Shown here: one piece after another, positions 31,687 through 43,242 of the stretch
How the letters are laid out: each line of letters starts with the position of its first letter
Numbering within the stretch: the stretch's first letter is position 1
NCBI GenBank assembly: GCA_009733775.1
Contig: WOGZ01000011.1
Span: forward strand, 221,623 to 285,622
Source: Alectoria sarmentosa
Taxonomy: Eukaryota > Ascomycota > Lecanoromycetes > Lecanorales > Parmeliaceae
Direction of reading: 5' to 3'
Length of the DNA: 64,000 bases
Translations under genes and position numbers: made by a program
The notes under the pieces: generated by a model
Database searches by the model: none
What the model was told of the DNA's origin: nothing
The model's input: the letters and a program-made list of their open reading frames with translations, nothing else

Positions 31687-32939
31687 TCAGCCCTCCACGC
31701 CTTCCCCATCTCCTTCTCCCTCCCCATCCTCCACCCCTTCAATCTTGACGTCCACATCTTCCCCCTCCCCCTCCCCCTCTCCATCCCCTTCCTCCGTCTT
31801 CGCACTCCCCCTCCTCTCCCTAAACCTTGCACCATCGGCCTCGCCATCTACGTTAAAGCTCAGAAACCGCCAATCTTCAATCTCCTCCGTGACACACCTC
31901 AGCCTATCCCTTACACTCTCCACCGCGAAACTCCCCAATAGTAGCCTTAGCGGCGGAAAGCTGCAATGCCCCAATTGCCAGACCAATTCCGCCGCCTTTA
32001 CCGCACTTGTAGGTTGTCGTTCCCCGAGCCATTGTACCATTCTTTTCGCATGCCCGGCTGGCGATGTGGAGCTGGCATAAGGGGCAGACGCGGGTTTGAT
32101 GGAGAAGTGGCCGAAGGTGGGCAGTGGTGAGGCTTTTTCGAGGGGCGAGAGGGGTTCGTCATCGCGGACGTGGCCGGGTTCGACTAGGGTGGCGCGGATA
32201 TTGAATGCGTCGGTTTCGTAGAGCATAGATTCAATCAAGCCCTCTACGGCATACTTAGTGGCACAGAATGGCCCCAGTCCCGGAACTCCTAGCGAGCCGC
32301 TGGTACTGCTAAAGATCAAATACCGCCCTCCACATCCGCTCTCACTGTCGGCGTCGGTCCGTTCGCGGAAGTATGGTAGGGAGAGCTGGATGATGTTGAG
32401 GGTACCCCAAAAATTAGTCTCGAACTGATTCCTGATCTCATAGTCATCCTGGTCTTCACAAGCACCAATCACCCCGTAGCCAGAGCAGTTGGCTATGATG
32501 TCCATTCTTCCCCAATGGTTCAGACTTATTTTGAAGACGGCGTCGACGGTGGAGCGGATGCGGACGTCGCAGAGGAGGGGGAGGTAGGGAGATGGTTCTG
32601 AGGAGGAATTAGGCGAGGTAGGAGCAATGGACTGCATGCTGGAAAGCGTGTCTGTTAGGCTACGGCCGACGGCTGTGACAAGATCGGAGTGGGCAAGGGC
32701 GGCTTTGACAACAGAGCGGCCCATATGGCCTGTGGCGCCGAAGACCTGGGAATTGGCGTTTTAGTAGACGTTGGACTAGGTAGAGATGGTGTTTGGACGC
32801 TAGAGGAGAGACTCACGACCCATACTCGTTGCTTCGGCGGGTTCTGAGGCCCTGGTGGATCGCAGCTCAACGGCAGCAAGAGCTTGGAGTTGAAAGACGC
32901 GGAAGAAGGCGAGTCCAATGCCTCGGCTTCATTGTCCAT
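31687..32939 (-). CDS. Short-chain dehydrogenase/reductase-like protein lacking the catalytic Tyr
   Basis: Two exons, 32939-32817 and 32745-31687, with a 71-bp GTGAGT...CCCAG intron; 393 residues. The splice restores the dinucleotide-binding turn RVWVVFGATGHMGRSVVKAA. Then come the SDR features NHWGRMDIIANCSGYGVIG, NFWGTLNIIQ, IFSSTSG (catalytic Ser) and GPFCATKYAVEGLIESM. In the usual Y-x-x-x-K signature the first residue here is Phe (TTC), so the catalytic Tyr is missing although the Lys is kept; VEPGHVRDD follows as expected. The C-terminal 45 residues are acidic Gly/Glu repeats encoded by a GA-rich tract. It could be a pseudo-enzyme, an atypical SDR using another residue, or a recently inactivated gene. 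Substrate unknown. Confidence 0.8.
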
Positions 32940-33549
32940 ACTATTGTATCGTCGACTGCCCTGCCCAAGGGCAATTGGATTTTGTTATCTGGACATGACG
33001 ATTGAAGAAGTCGGAATGCGAGCTCTAAGGGTTGGAGCGAGGGACGGAGTCGCACTAGCAAGCCACTGGTGGGCTCAATTTCAAACTTCTTAGAGGATCA
33101 AGTAGATGCGTGGAATTGGAGAAGGAGCTGAGACATATCTCGTATTGGGTATATGTACAGGCTATCTAATATCTAATCCCTTCGACAAGACATGCACACA
33201 TGAAACATCCGAAATGATTATGTATGAGAAGCCAACATTAGGCAACATTCAAACACAAGCCAATAGCCAATGGTTGATCCTAAGCATCCATTTCAACTAA
33301 ACAACGTTGTCCCTAGGTTAATGTGGTGGTATCTCAGAAGTCCCCAGCACCTCGCTCATGACAGTACTCATAGAAATGGGAGATGTATACAATATAAAGA
33401 GTGGTGACAGCGCGCGTGCGACTCTGACGGCTTTTGTTTCGTCCAAGTCGTACCAAAACTTTTCCAGTAGCTGTGAATTAGGTGGATCCAGTGTTTCGTT
33501 AAAGGACAGTGCGTTTCGTCGTTCGTAGACTCTCGTGAGGTTTTGTTGA
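32940..33549. other. Intergenic region
   Basis: Upstream of the SDR-like gene and downstream of the Pumilio gene. Contains no supported gene; ORF 33106-33300 (+) has no recognisable features. Confidence 0.5.
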
Positions 33550-36500
33550 TTATGTAGAAGTCGGGGTCAGAACGCCGATGACATTGCTCCCACTCGACTT
33601 GCGGGATGTATGAGGGCCTTCGACAGAGCTGGCATGTGTACTCGGTTGTGAGCCGCTCTGTGGAGACTGTGCAGTGCCACTCAGAAGGGGTGGTGTGGGG
33701 CCAACAGAGGTGTCGATGGTCGGAGGTGGAATGCGGCCATCTGCCATCTGGGGAGGAAATGGAGCGCAATAAATGAGCTTTTCGATGGCCGCTATTTGTT
33801 TGCCGTATGAGAATCGCTTAAGAAGAGCCAATTGAGCTTTGGTCAGCTCGACGAAGTCATCCCATTCGGACCCTTTAAGAACTTTCAGAAGCTTTTCTGC
33901 TCGGCTGTCAGCATTGTCTCCAAATGAACCATCAAGAATGCTTACGAATCACATAGTTGCCATATTGATCCGTGATCAAGATCTGAAGAGGACTTTGACC
34001 CTTGTCATTGACCGCAGTCATAGTAGCAACAATTCTTCGCCTTTCCTCTTTCGAGCCAGATTCTATACTGTCCTCCACGACATTGCTAGCAAACTTATGC
34101 TTTGAGAAACTGACAAGCTGGGAAGTCACAAGAGCAATGGTCCTGCCTCGGTCCTCCTCTAGGCCATGTTCAATGATGTGTTGCATCACATAGTTACCGT
34201 ACTGGTCGACGATCAGCGACGCAGCTGAGGCGTGGACTTCTTGAAGCACTGCCGTGCGAGTGTGCTCCTCGCAGTACTCCAGCATGCGCTGTATGACCCG
34301 ACAGCCATACTGGTGGGTCGCCAGTTCTTGAACGTGACCAGTAAAGGAGTTGATGATGAATTGGATATGTTCAGCGGGTATTCTCTCGAAAGCTTTCTGG
34401 ACCACATGGTTCCCATTCTGATCCTTGACACATTTGAGGACGTTGTGCTGTAATTCCCCAATCAGCTGCGCTTGTTGGTCGGTCAGAATGTGTTCCAGAG
34501 CCTGCGAAGGTTAGCGGAAAGCAAGAATCAAGGGATTCAACGGGACCAACCTTCTGCACTACGCGGCAACCGTACATTTGGCAGGAGAGTACCACAACGT
34601 GACTTTTCATCTGGTTGGCCAAGCCTCTTTTCTGTGATTGATTGCCGTGCTCAAAGAACTTCTGTATCACATAGTTACCAAAAACATCCGTCATCAGCTG
34701 CACCGTATTCGTCATCAGCTCTCGATAGACCTGGTCTTTCTCATCGCTGTTGGCTGTCTCAAGCTCTCGTTGAATGAAACGAGCACCGTACTGATCGCCG
34801 CTGAATTCCACGATATGATGGTAAATGTCCTATGATCAATTAGTAGGTCCTCTCCTTCAAACTCAGGTATAAACCTACCTTGAGTTCATTGATGCGTTTG
34901 TTAGGCTTATTCATGGTATCTTTGAACTCTCTCATCAACTGACTTTGGTCAACGTCATGATCTCTTGCAGGTCCCCTAGGAACGTTTGGCGCTGTCAGAA
35001 GATTGGGTGCAGGAGGCATTGGGTAGAAGGAGTGGAGTTGGTTCATTGGTAAGCCGCTCCGAGGATAGAATTCATACGGGTTTAAGTGTGGGTACTGGTT
35101 CCGGAACTGCACAAAGTTTGGCGGAGTAACCACGTAACCTTGCTGCTCTTGCTCCAAACCACGCAGCCTGCGATCCAACACAGCAGTGGATACATTGTTG
35201 TTATAACCGCCGCGGGTAGGACCGCGCTGTTGGTATGGAGGCGGCGTTCCGGCGTTTGAGTAGTAAGGGCTATGGTGGTGACTATTACGTGGATCGCTGT
35301 TGCTCGGCGAGTGCGAGTATCGCGTGGCTAAAGCCATGGCTCGATGATTGTTAGGTTGAGACATCATGGAACCCGATCCACTACCAGTGAGAGAGAACTG
35401 ATCTTGATGGCCTTGATACCCACCATCATCTCTGCTACTCCACACGTCATTGCCCGTTGGCACGAAATCTTGAGGAAACCCGTTGGTAAATTGTAGCGAT
35501 CCCCCATTTGACGCATCTCTCTGCCCAGCAAATCCAGGCTGTTGGTTTTCTTGCCCCACATTGAGCTTGTCAAAGTCCCCCATGAGATGATTGAGCTGTG
35601 TCGGACTCAACTGGCCTGCGTACTTCTGTTTGGAGGTGCCGGTGGGAATCAAGTATGGTGGAGCTTGAGCAGAAAGGTTAGGGCGATGCGGAGTAGTTGA
35701 TATATTGGATGTGTTGTTTCGAAGATACTGATTGTTTGCTATGTCGCCACGGCCGCGCGTTGAGTTCATTGTGTACTCAGCGTCACCGCGTGATGGTGGT
35801 ATACTGCCGCTGCGGGATGCCGCGCTACTTTCATACCCAGACATATTGTTATTGTTGTTGTTAAAAGATGGTCGGGCAGGTTGCATGCCAAAAACGGCAT
35901 TAGTTCCCTCAAAACCCATCTTCCTTTGCGCATATTTAGTCTCCTCATCGCTGTTGTGTCTTGATGTGCGACTGTTGATTTGTGAATCAAATGCACCAGA
36001 AGCTACGAAACTGCCTGAAGTTGGGTCAAGGAAGCTCTTCTGCGAGGATCTGCTGGAGATTGTGGTAGACGGCTGCTGTATGGAAAAGTACGAGGAATTG
36101 ACGGAGTTTGATTCTGGAAATGCCTGAGGATTTAGTTGATTGCTATGTTGGCGGCTGATGGGAGAGGTATTCGAATGATTTGTGTGCACACGCGAGAGGC
36201 CAGGCGAAGTGTCATCCACAGATTTCCATGACCCGTGGCGCGCGTTGAAGCTGTCTGATTCAGAAGATGGGAGCAGAGACTTCGACCCAGTCACTGCTTC
36301 AGAGGTGCCAGATGCGAGAAGCTCATCTTCTTGAACACATCAGTACGTCTTCAAAGTCACCACAAGAACCATTTGACTGACTCTGCGCTCGGCCATTATC
36401 TTGTAGCCCACTCTTCATCCCACTTCCAATAGCACTGCCCGACGACCAGATGTCGCCATTCCAAGCACTAGCACCATTGCCAAATCCCGACCCGAACGCT

Positions 36501-36654
36501 TTGTTGGCCGATCGTGGCTGCTCATTATTGGATGTACCTGTTCCCAACCCGAATGGCCCAAGCCGATTATTCCTGGTCTGCTGCAGGAAGCGTCAGCGTG
36601 GAGGATTTGTCGCAAAGCTTAAGCACAATGTGCAAGACCTACCGTTGAGGTCAT
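33550..36654 (-). CDS. PUF3: Pumilio-family RNA-binding protein, Puf3-like
   Basis: Six exons: 36654-36643, 36580-36382, about 36329-34879, 34829-34551, 34501-33946 and 33896-33550; about 947 residues. Exon 1 encodes only MTST. The N-terminal 540 residues are Asn/Ser/Gln/Gly-rich and disordered. The C-terminal Pumilio homology domain has eight repeats with base-reading triplets R1 GARFIQ, R2 GNYVIQ, R3 GCRVVQ, R4 GNHVVQ, R5 GCRVIQ, R6 GNYVMQ, R7 ASNVVE, R8 GNYVIQ. By the PUF code this predicts UGUA-N-AUA, as for yeast Puf3 and animal Pumilio, so it should bind 3' UTRs in the cytoplasm and repress or localise mRNAs. R8 is built only by splicing (NYVI-QKLL). Two acceptors are ambiguous by one NAG triplet (exons 2 and 3). 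A Ser/Pro-rich tail follows the domain. Confidence 0.92.
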
Positions 36655-38945
36655 TGTTCACTTTTATATCGGTGTGATTGTGGTATGTGCGAGGCCGATC
36701 CGAGTAAGGGGCGAAGGAACGGTATTATTGCAGAGGCAGCGTTCATGCGTCCTTTACTGACAGCAACTTTGTACAAGACCGCCCAGTATGTATGAAGGTA
36801 AAGTATTACTAAAGAAGAGCGAAATATTAGTCTTTTGAGAAGTTGGAGGAGCTTGTCTCGATCTGGCCGGGGGAGGCACCAGACATACACAGGGGATGCT
36901 CGGGCTGAGAAATTTGGTGAGGAGTCCCATATACAAGTAGGTGGGGAAGGGAACAGAATCGGAATGGAACCAACGGATTAATATAAAGAAGATAAGAAGA
37001 AGTAAGGTGTCGGGCGACCCCTTCGTCGGAAGTGCAATTGGATGTCTTCGAATCAGCAGGCAGCCGACCAGTCAATGTACGCAATTTGAAGGATCCCCGC
37101 ACCAGGCATCCAGAGGCTTTCACCGCCAATTGAGCACATGGAGACTCTGGAATGAAGGAAATCTGGTTTTGAAAGTCGGCGGAAAGAGAGTGGAGTCGAA
37201 AGATGAAGCAAGGGAATGCGCAGCTGTGCGCGTGAGGAATGTTCAAGGGAGGTTTTGGGGGACCTCTCGTATCGGGAAAAAGATCGGGTTTGACTTTGGG
37301 GGGAATCTGAACGCTGAGAGCAGGATATTGTTTTCTTCAGGAGCAGCCGTCGAGGTCTAGAGTCATTGAATTACCAAGTCGCAAAAAAGGACAAAGAAAC
37401 GAGGATGAAGAGTGGAAAATCAAAGGTTTGTGACAGAGTTCAGTCAAGTAAGAGTTACAGGGCGTGTTTAAAGTCGACTAAGCCGAATGAATTATAAGGC
37501 CCAAGGGTCCATTCTGCTGGCGCCACGCTTAGCCTGCAATTGCCATCGTTTTAGGGGCGGAACTATCCTCTTCGCCGGGGGGCATGTCCACCCAAAAATA
37601 GGCTCCCTGGTACATACAGCCATCGGCATGCCTCCTGCTTTGTACATATGTACCTTCCTCCTGCTTTTTGCTTCCTTATCAACATGTCCATCTTCTACTC
37701 CAGGATTCAAAGTATTGTATGACGATATTGCACTGATGAATACGAGTGTTCTTCCCCAGAGAAGACATGTCCAATGCAGGTCAGCAATTGGTGGAAGGAC
37801 GTGATAGGCTATCCTTGCTTCTCCATCAACCGTTAGCCTTCCCTTATTCATCCCGTCTCCCCCTGCTGCAGCTAGCCCTACCAGATTCAGGGGACTTTGG
37901 CTTTGCCATCAGCAGACAAGCAGCCAGCAGCCAGCAGCAAGCACTCCTTCATCAGATGAAAGCACGTCCGCCTTCTGCGCTGATAATGATACCTAAATGA
38001 TATAAGTAGACCCTTGACCCTTCTCACACCCGATAGGAAAGACATGCCCCCTCTCCAGGCTTTGGGCCCCAGCGCTGATTATTCTCGCCGCAGACTTCTG
38101 GCTTGCAGAAGTCTTGCGTCGGGGAATCGGGTCGAAGAACTCTCGTCGTGCAACATTGCAACAATATGATATATCGAATTTGCTTACGCATGGTCAGAGA
38201 TCCCGCTGCTAGATAATTGCTATAGATCGGGACTCATGACTCGTCTCTTGGATGTTATTGTTATTGTTGTCACAAGCCTCGCATGAACATTATCGAAGTC
38301 TTTGTTTCTTGTAGGCGTCATTGAACGACCCGAAGCCTTGGTTCCTTGACAGTCGACAAAAAAAAAAGGATTGCTGCCACTCTGCCACAGTCAGCGGTGA
38401 CTACTGCACTTGCTCGCATGATTGAACGTGTAGAAATGACATGCAGAATCAAATCTTCCGTCAAACGCTTCTTCATTAACCGTGATGAACCTAGATCCAT
38501 TTGATTTCGAAGCTTGTCTTTTTTCGACTCTGGTGACTCTAAGCGCCGGAAAGAAATTAAAAACTGCCTGTTTTGTTGATGCCATACTAAAAGCCTTGGC
38601 ACCGGCCTCTCATCCACCTCCTGACTTCTTCCAGTCTTCCCATCTTCTTCGCCTGTAATCATCGAGACGTGCAGGTAGCAGCTTCATTCCTTCAGCTGTT
38701 ACTTTGCTTTCCGTTCCTTCTTCAATTCCTACCTCTCGGTTGGAGCCCTTTCCATTCCTCGGCTACCCCTCCATTTTAGCGCGAATCAATGGTATGTGCT
38801 GCACGACCACGTCAATAAACGGCATTTCACGGAAAATTGACCTCAACTTCAGAACTGCTACAATTACACTACCACCATTCTCAATACCTTACTGAATACC
38901 AATTACTCTCATTAATCAAATCATAACCCACACGCTCGTTCCGGA
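36655..38945. promoter_or_regulatory. Long divergent intergenic region between Puf3-like and membrane-protein genes
   Basis: About 2.3 kb without a supported gene. ORFs 36941-37360 and 37487-37804 (+) and 38318-38662 (-) lack motifs and overlap others. There is a CAGC/AGCA run near 37915-37945 and an A run at 38359-38366. Long leaders are usual for fungal Pumilio genes, so much of it may be 5' UTR and regulatory DNA. Confidence 0.5.
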
Positions 38946-39518
38946 ATGGCCGTCATCCCCAGACTCGTCGTCCGAGACGACTCGAGCAACCGCACAACAA
39001 TGACCCCAACGATGATGAAACTCCTTATAGCCCTTATTGTTCTTGTCTTCTTCGGCATTTGTCTCACCGGCGGCCTATTCATCCTCCGCGCTCGCCGAAA
39101 GGCCAAGCAGATTGAGAAACTCACCGACCTCCCCATCCACGCCAGCTCTCCCTCCTCCAAGGTGTCGAATCACCGCCGCCTTACCGTCACCGCTGCTCCC
39201 TATGGACGTCACTCTAAACCCATCAACATCTACAATGAGAAAGAGATTTTGGTCGAAGAGTCCTCGCGACCAAGCTCGCCTTCAAGCCCAGTGCCCGAGA
39301 TCCGCATTACCTTTCCTGAAGAGGACGATGAGGCCGGAAAGAGCAAATCGGGGCGCGTGGTGGTCGTCCGCATCAGCGAGACTGGAGGTATGGGATTGGA
39401 GCCGTACAGCGACGAACGCTTGCCGGCATACCAGCAGTCGGACACGGAGAGGTTCGAGTCTCTCGACTTGGACAGGATGGGCGGATTGAAAGAGTTGGAG
39501 CGGGGCGAAAACATCTGA
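38946..39518 (+). CDS. Small single-pass membrane protein conserved in ascomycetes, unknown function
   Basis: Single exon, 190 residues from an ATG after a clean leader. A short luminal N-terminus with a possible N-glycosylation site (NRT) precedes one TM helix, MKLLIALIVLVFFGICLTGG, directly followed by RARRKAKQ, so the C-terminus should face the cytoplasm. The tail is Ser/Pro-rich with VPEIRITFPEEDDEAGK, RVVVVRISETGGMGLEPYSDERLPAYQ and, at the end, MGGLKELE. These blocks recall a family of short membrane proteins seen in many filamentous fungi, without assigned function. LPAYQ near the C-terminus resembles a PxY-type ligase-binding motif (inference). Confidence 0.75.
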   Translation: MAVIPRLVVRDDSSNRTTMTPTMMKLLIALIVLVFFGICLTGGLFILRARRKAKQIEKLTDLPIHASSPSSKVSNHRRLTVTAAPYGRHSKPINIYNEKEILVEESSRPSSPSSPVPEIRITFPEEDDEAGKSKSGRVVVVRISETGGMGLEPYSDERLPAYQQSDTERFESLDLDRMGGLKELERGENI

Positions 39519-40288
39519 TGCGATGGAATGTTGAATACTGGAACACTGGCCACGATCTCCAGCCGCCGCCTTAATTGCTGCAGTTTCGGTCCTCTGACGA
39601 CTGCGACTCTTCGCTACGAACCCTGCTAGGTGCATCAGCAGCTCGCCAAACCCTACCATCAACGCTGCTGCGCTGATATGATCGAAATTGTTCTAAGTTC
39701 TCATCGTTCAGTACTTGGGTACTTTAGCAGAAGCGTTCCCTTCCCGGCTTCTCATTGCAGGGAGCCACAGCACACAAGCCTATTAGAAATCTACACTTCG
39801 GCACAGGAGCAGTTTATAATGTATTTACTTAATTCAATGTTCCATGACTCTCCACTCACCTCCTCGCGAATGGCTAACGAAATTGGTCACAAGCTCAAAG
39901 CCACGGCAAAGTGACCCAGCTCTTTAACCTCGTACTCATACCACCACTCATGCTTTGACAGGCATAAGCGTTGCAGTTCCGTTGCCAGAACATCATCGCC
40001 GTTTCTATGTCCCCCCAAGAAATGGTGGGTGTCGATTTGGAGGGGAATCCCAATGCATTTCTGACCAAGCTTAATACCAATAGCATGGGACCACCAAACT
40101 CACAAGATACACACTACATAGAATTCCAGCTTTTTAATGCACGTAGTATAATACGCCATGTGTTGTAAACAAGCCCGAGCACCTCGGGCCAGAAACGGCT
40201 TGCTACGATTTAAGTAGGTTAGACTTTGAGATCGTCTCTCACTCTGCACCTTCAACTTCATACTCCAAGTCCAGCTACATTGATTAAA
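39519..40288. other. Intergenic region upstream of HUS1
   Basis: Only short ORFs without motifs (for example 39630-39914 and 39971-40168). The last 90 bases are CT/CA-rich leader of HUS1. Confidence 0.5.
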
Positions 40289-41662
40289 ATGAGGTTCAAG
40301 GCCTCAATCAGAAACATCAATACCTTCAATAGTAAACCGAGACAGTCTCCACCAACCCAAATCCTTGCTGACGCGTCTCTTCCCAGGACTAACCGCGTCC
40401 CTCTCGTCTCTGGGCAAAGATGTCTGGCTCCAGCTCAACAACGAGCAGCTACGTTTCACCGTGGTCCCAGAGCAGGGCAGTCAAGTGTGGGCGTCCGTTC
40501 TTCGTCCTTCCACTTGGTTGACATGGAAGATGGCCTGACTTCTGTCTAGAGTCCTGGCTATAGTGAGCCTCACACCCCACCCTCTTTAAGGCGCGCTCCA
40601 TTGACTGAGTGCGATTAGGACACGATCTTCGAAACCTACACCATCCAATCCGCCGTCGAAAATAATACCATAAATCTCCGCATACCTCTCGCACCACTTC
40701 AACGCGCTCTTCGCTCCGCTCTCGCGGCCTCCTCAGCCTCCATCCGCTTGACCAAGAAAGACAACATACCACTACTCTCTCTGACAATCATAACCAGCAA
40801 CTTGAGCTCCTCACGCCCACAAACATCCATTACAACCACAACTCTAAACCCAGACAACGCACCCTTCCCCGTCGATGATGGCTACGGCAACAATGACTCA
40901 TTCGGCGACCCTAATCCTGGCTTTTTTCCACACGATCGAGAAACGACCATCACGCAAGACATACCCGTCATGGTCCTTGCCGCTGCAACCATAGCGAATA
41001 TACACGAGCCCCAATGTCCTCAACCAGACGTCCACATCATACTCCCACCCCTCCTCCAACTCAAAGCAATTTCCGAACGCTTCACTAAGCTCGCCCTCTC
41101 AACTTCCACATCCACCAGCAACCGTGGCCGCGCATCGGACGCCCCATCTTCTCAATCCCGGCTTATACTGTCCGCGAATGCGCATGGGGTGCTAAGGATC
41201 GGGGTGGAGACATCGAGTCTGAAGATCGAGTCCAGATGGGAGGGATTGATGAACCCGGAATTGGATCCCGAACAGGTTGAGGGAGGGGAGGAGGGTATAA
41301 GGGGCCATGCGAGTACGAAGATGAAGGAGCGGGAGGGGGACGAGGCATGGAGTGTGGTGAGGGTTGAGGGGAGGGACTGGGGGAGGGTGCTTGGGGTGGG
41401 GAGGTTGAATGGACGGGTTATTGCTTGTGAGGGTTCCTCGCCTCGCCGTCCTCGAATACAGTTGGCTGACAATTCGATCCGCAGGCTTCTGCCACGAACA
41501 CGCTTTGATCCTCTACGTCTATCTCTCCAACGATGATACTGAATCAGTCTTGACGGTACGTCTTCTTCCACCCAATTTCTGCCTGGTACGCCACGGGTAC
41601 CCGTGAGATCATTGCTAACGACTCTTTTCACATAGTATTATATTTCATCTTACAGCGCTTGA
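40289..41662 (+). CDS. HUS1: HUS1, checkpoint clamp (9-1-1) subunit
   Basis: Five exons (40289-40331, 40387-40496, 40619-41426, 41485-41555, 41636-41662) encode about 352 residues. MRFKASIRNINTFN at the start, SLGKDVWLQL, RFTVVPEQGSQVWAS, DTIFETYTIQSAVENNTINL, IRLTKKDN-PLLSLTI, WEGLMNPELDPEQVE, RVIACFCHEHALILYVYL and the ending VLTYYISSYSA are hallmarks of the Hus1 family. Hus1 forms a PCNA-like ring with Rad9 and Rad1 that loads at DNA damage and activates the ATR pathway in the nucleus. An insert of about 60 residues after LSLTI is Ser/Thr/Pro-rich. The exon 2 to 3 join (40496 to 40619) is the only in-frame one I find but drops about three residues between QVWAS and DTIFE. Intron 4 has a textbook GCTAACG branch site. 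Confidence 0.9.
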
Positions 41663-43242
41663 TACCCCGTTCGATATCATCCGCTTTTTCCAAGACACTT
41701 ATAGCTAGAAGAACAAACTGCAAAGTCGACGTGTCTAGTGTCTCTGGCCCAATCACCTTGCGCCCAATCGTCGCATATTCACCGCAACATCCGACATGAA
41801 GAGGGGTAGTGTATATACTTCCAAGACGCCGCCACCCCAATATTCATCTGAAAATGCCTACTCCCCAGAACGCCACGCCAAATCCAGCGCAGCGCTTCCT
41901 CCCCGAATAAAATCCTCACCCTGCCACGACGGCCTTCCCGGCCCCGTTTGGGACAAAAAGACCCGTTGTTCGGATCCAAAAATGCCAGCCAGCTTACTTC
42001 CCTACAGCGGGGATATTTCGACCGTGTGCCTTTTTTGACTGCCAATGCAAACGGCTCGAGGCGCACGCTCTCGCTCGTTCGTTCGTTTGCTGGAACGTCC
42101 TTTTCTTTGCCGAGAGGCAGAGTGTCGATCACTCGGTTCCCGCACGGTTACTACATAGCCCTTGTCACCAGCAACCCCATCCCATCTTTTAACCGCACCT
42201 CACCACCAACCTCAACAACAGTTTTGAACAGCCCTTTCATCATCATCATCATCATCATCAGCTCTCTCATCCCTCCAAACATCAAAACCCACAGCACCCG
42301 CTCCCATCGCTTCACTTTACTTTACCCTCCAACCTCCTCCTCCTCCTCCCCCCCCCCCCACATCCCTCTCCGCCTTCGGCTCCCCAACCCACACTGTCGT
42401 AATTGACTCCAAACAGCGCCTGCAAAGCTCGCCGAAATGCGCGATTCGGCTGCCGAAGGCGATCCAGTTGCCGCTACCGAGTTTGACGCGGTCGTGGGCT
42501 TGAAAAGAGAGAGAAGAGGGGGGGGGGGTCGGTTACGTGGAGGAGTTTGGAGGAAGGGGTTGTTGAGGAGCGAGGAGAACTGGATGGGTGTGTGGGACCT
42601 GGAGCGGGGAAGGCGGATGCAAAGAAAGAGAGAGAGAAGAAGGGGGGGGGACGCCATCGTGAGCACCCGCCGGAGAGGAATGGGGTGCGGTGTGGAAGAC
42701 GTTGGAATCTCTGCATCCCATCCCGTTCGTCGTGGAGAACCCAACATGATGGTGCGCGTGTGCTGCCATTGTTTTGTCTCCGAGGGGGGTGTTTGAAACG
42801 TCGATCGATCGATTTTGATGAGCAACGCCCTACTATTATTACTCTCCCTCCCTCGCTTCCTCCTCGCATTTGCTCAACCCGCAGAATGAATGCAGCGGGC
42901 TGTTGGGGCGGCGTACGCGCGTGAACAAGGGAGAGAGAGAGGACTTGGGAAAAAAAAACCTCTCTACTTTCTTGAGAAGAAGAAGAAGACTTGGGTCATT
43001 GTGATAAGCTGTTACATTGAAGCTTGATTCATCATTAATCTCGCCAGTCACACTATTCCATGGGAACACTACTTTGATATGGCAGTTCCCACCAGCAAAT
43101 CAACCAAGAATCGTGTCTTCACATGGATCATTGCGAAAGAACACATCTATCTGCCGTTTCCCACGTTGAGCATAAAATCATCTGACCCGAAATATACAAG
43201 CAAGAACCCCTTGTTGATGAGATATGAGAGAAGAGAGCCATA
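41663..43242. other. Intergenic region with simple repeats
   Basis: No supported gene. It contains (ATC)n at about 42240-42261, (TCC)n followed by a C run at about 42327-42360, G runs near 42519-42528, and a GAGA/GAAGAA stretch near 42930-42990. ORFs of 120-167 codons on both strands (42322-42825 -, 42437-42796 +, 42547-42924 +) are low-complexity and contradictory. Confidence 0.55.

Noticed and set aside
36941..37360. 139-codon ORF upstream of the Puf3-like gene
   Set aside because: No motif, antisense ORF of equal length, located where a long 5' leader of the Pumilio gene is expected.
42322..42924. Several 75-167-codon ORFs on both strands
   Set aside because: Low-complexity, mutually overlapping and antisense to each other; no domain; surrounded by simple repeats.
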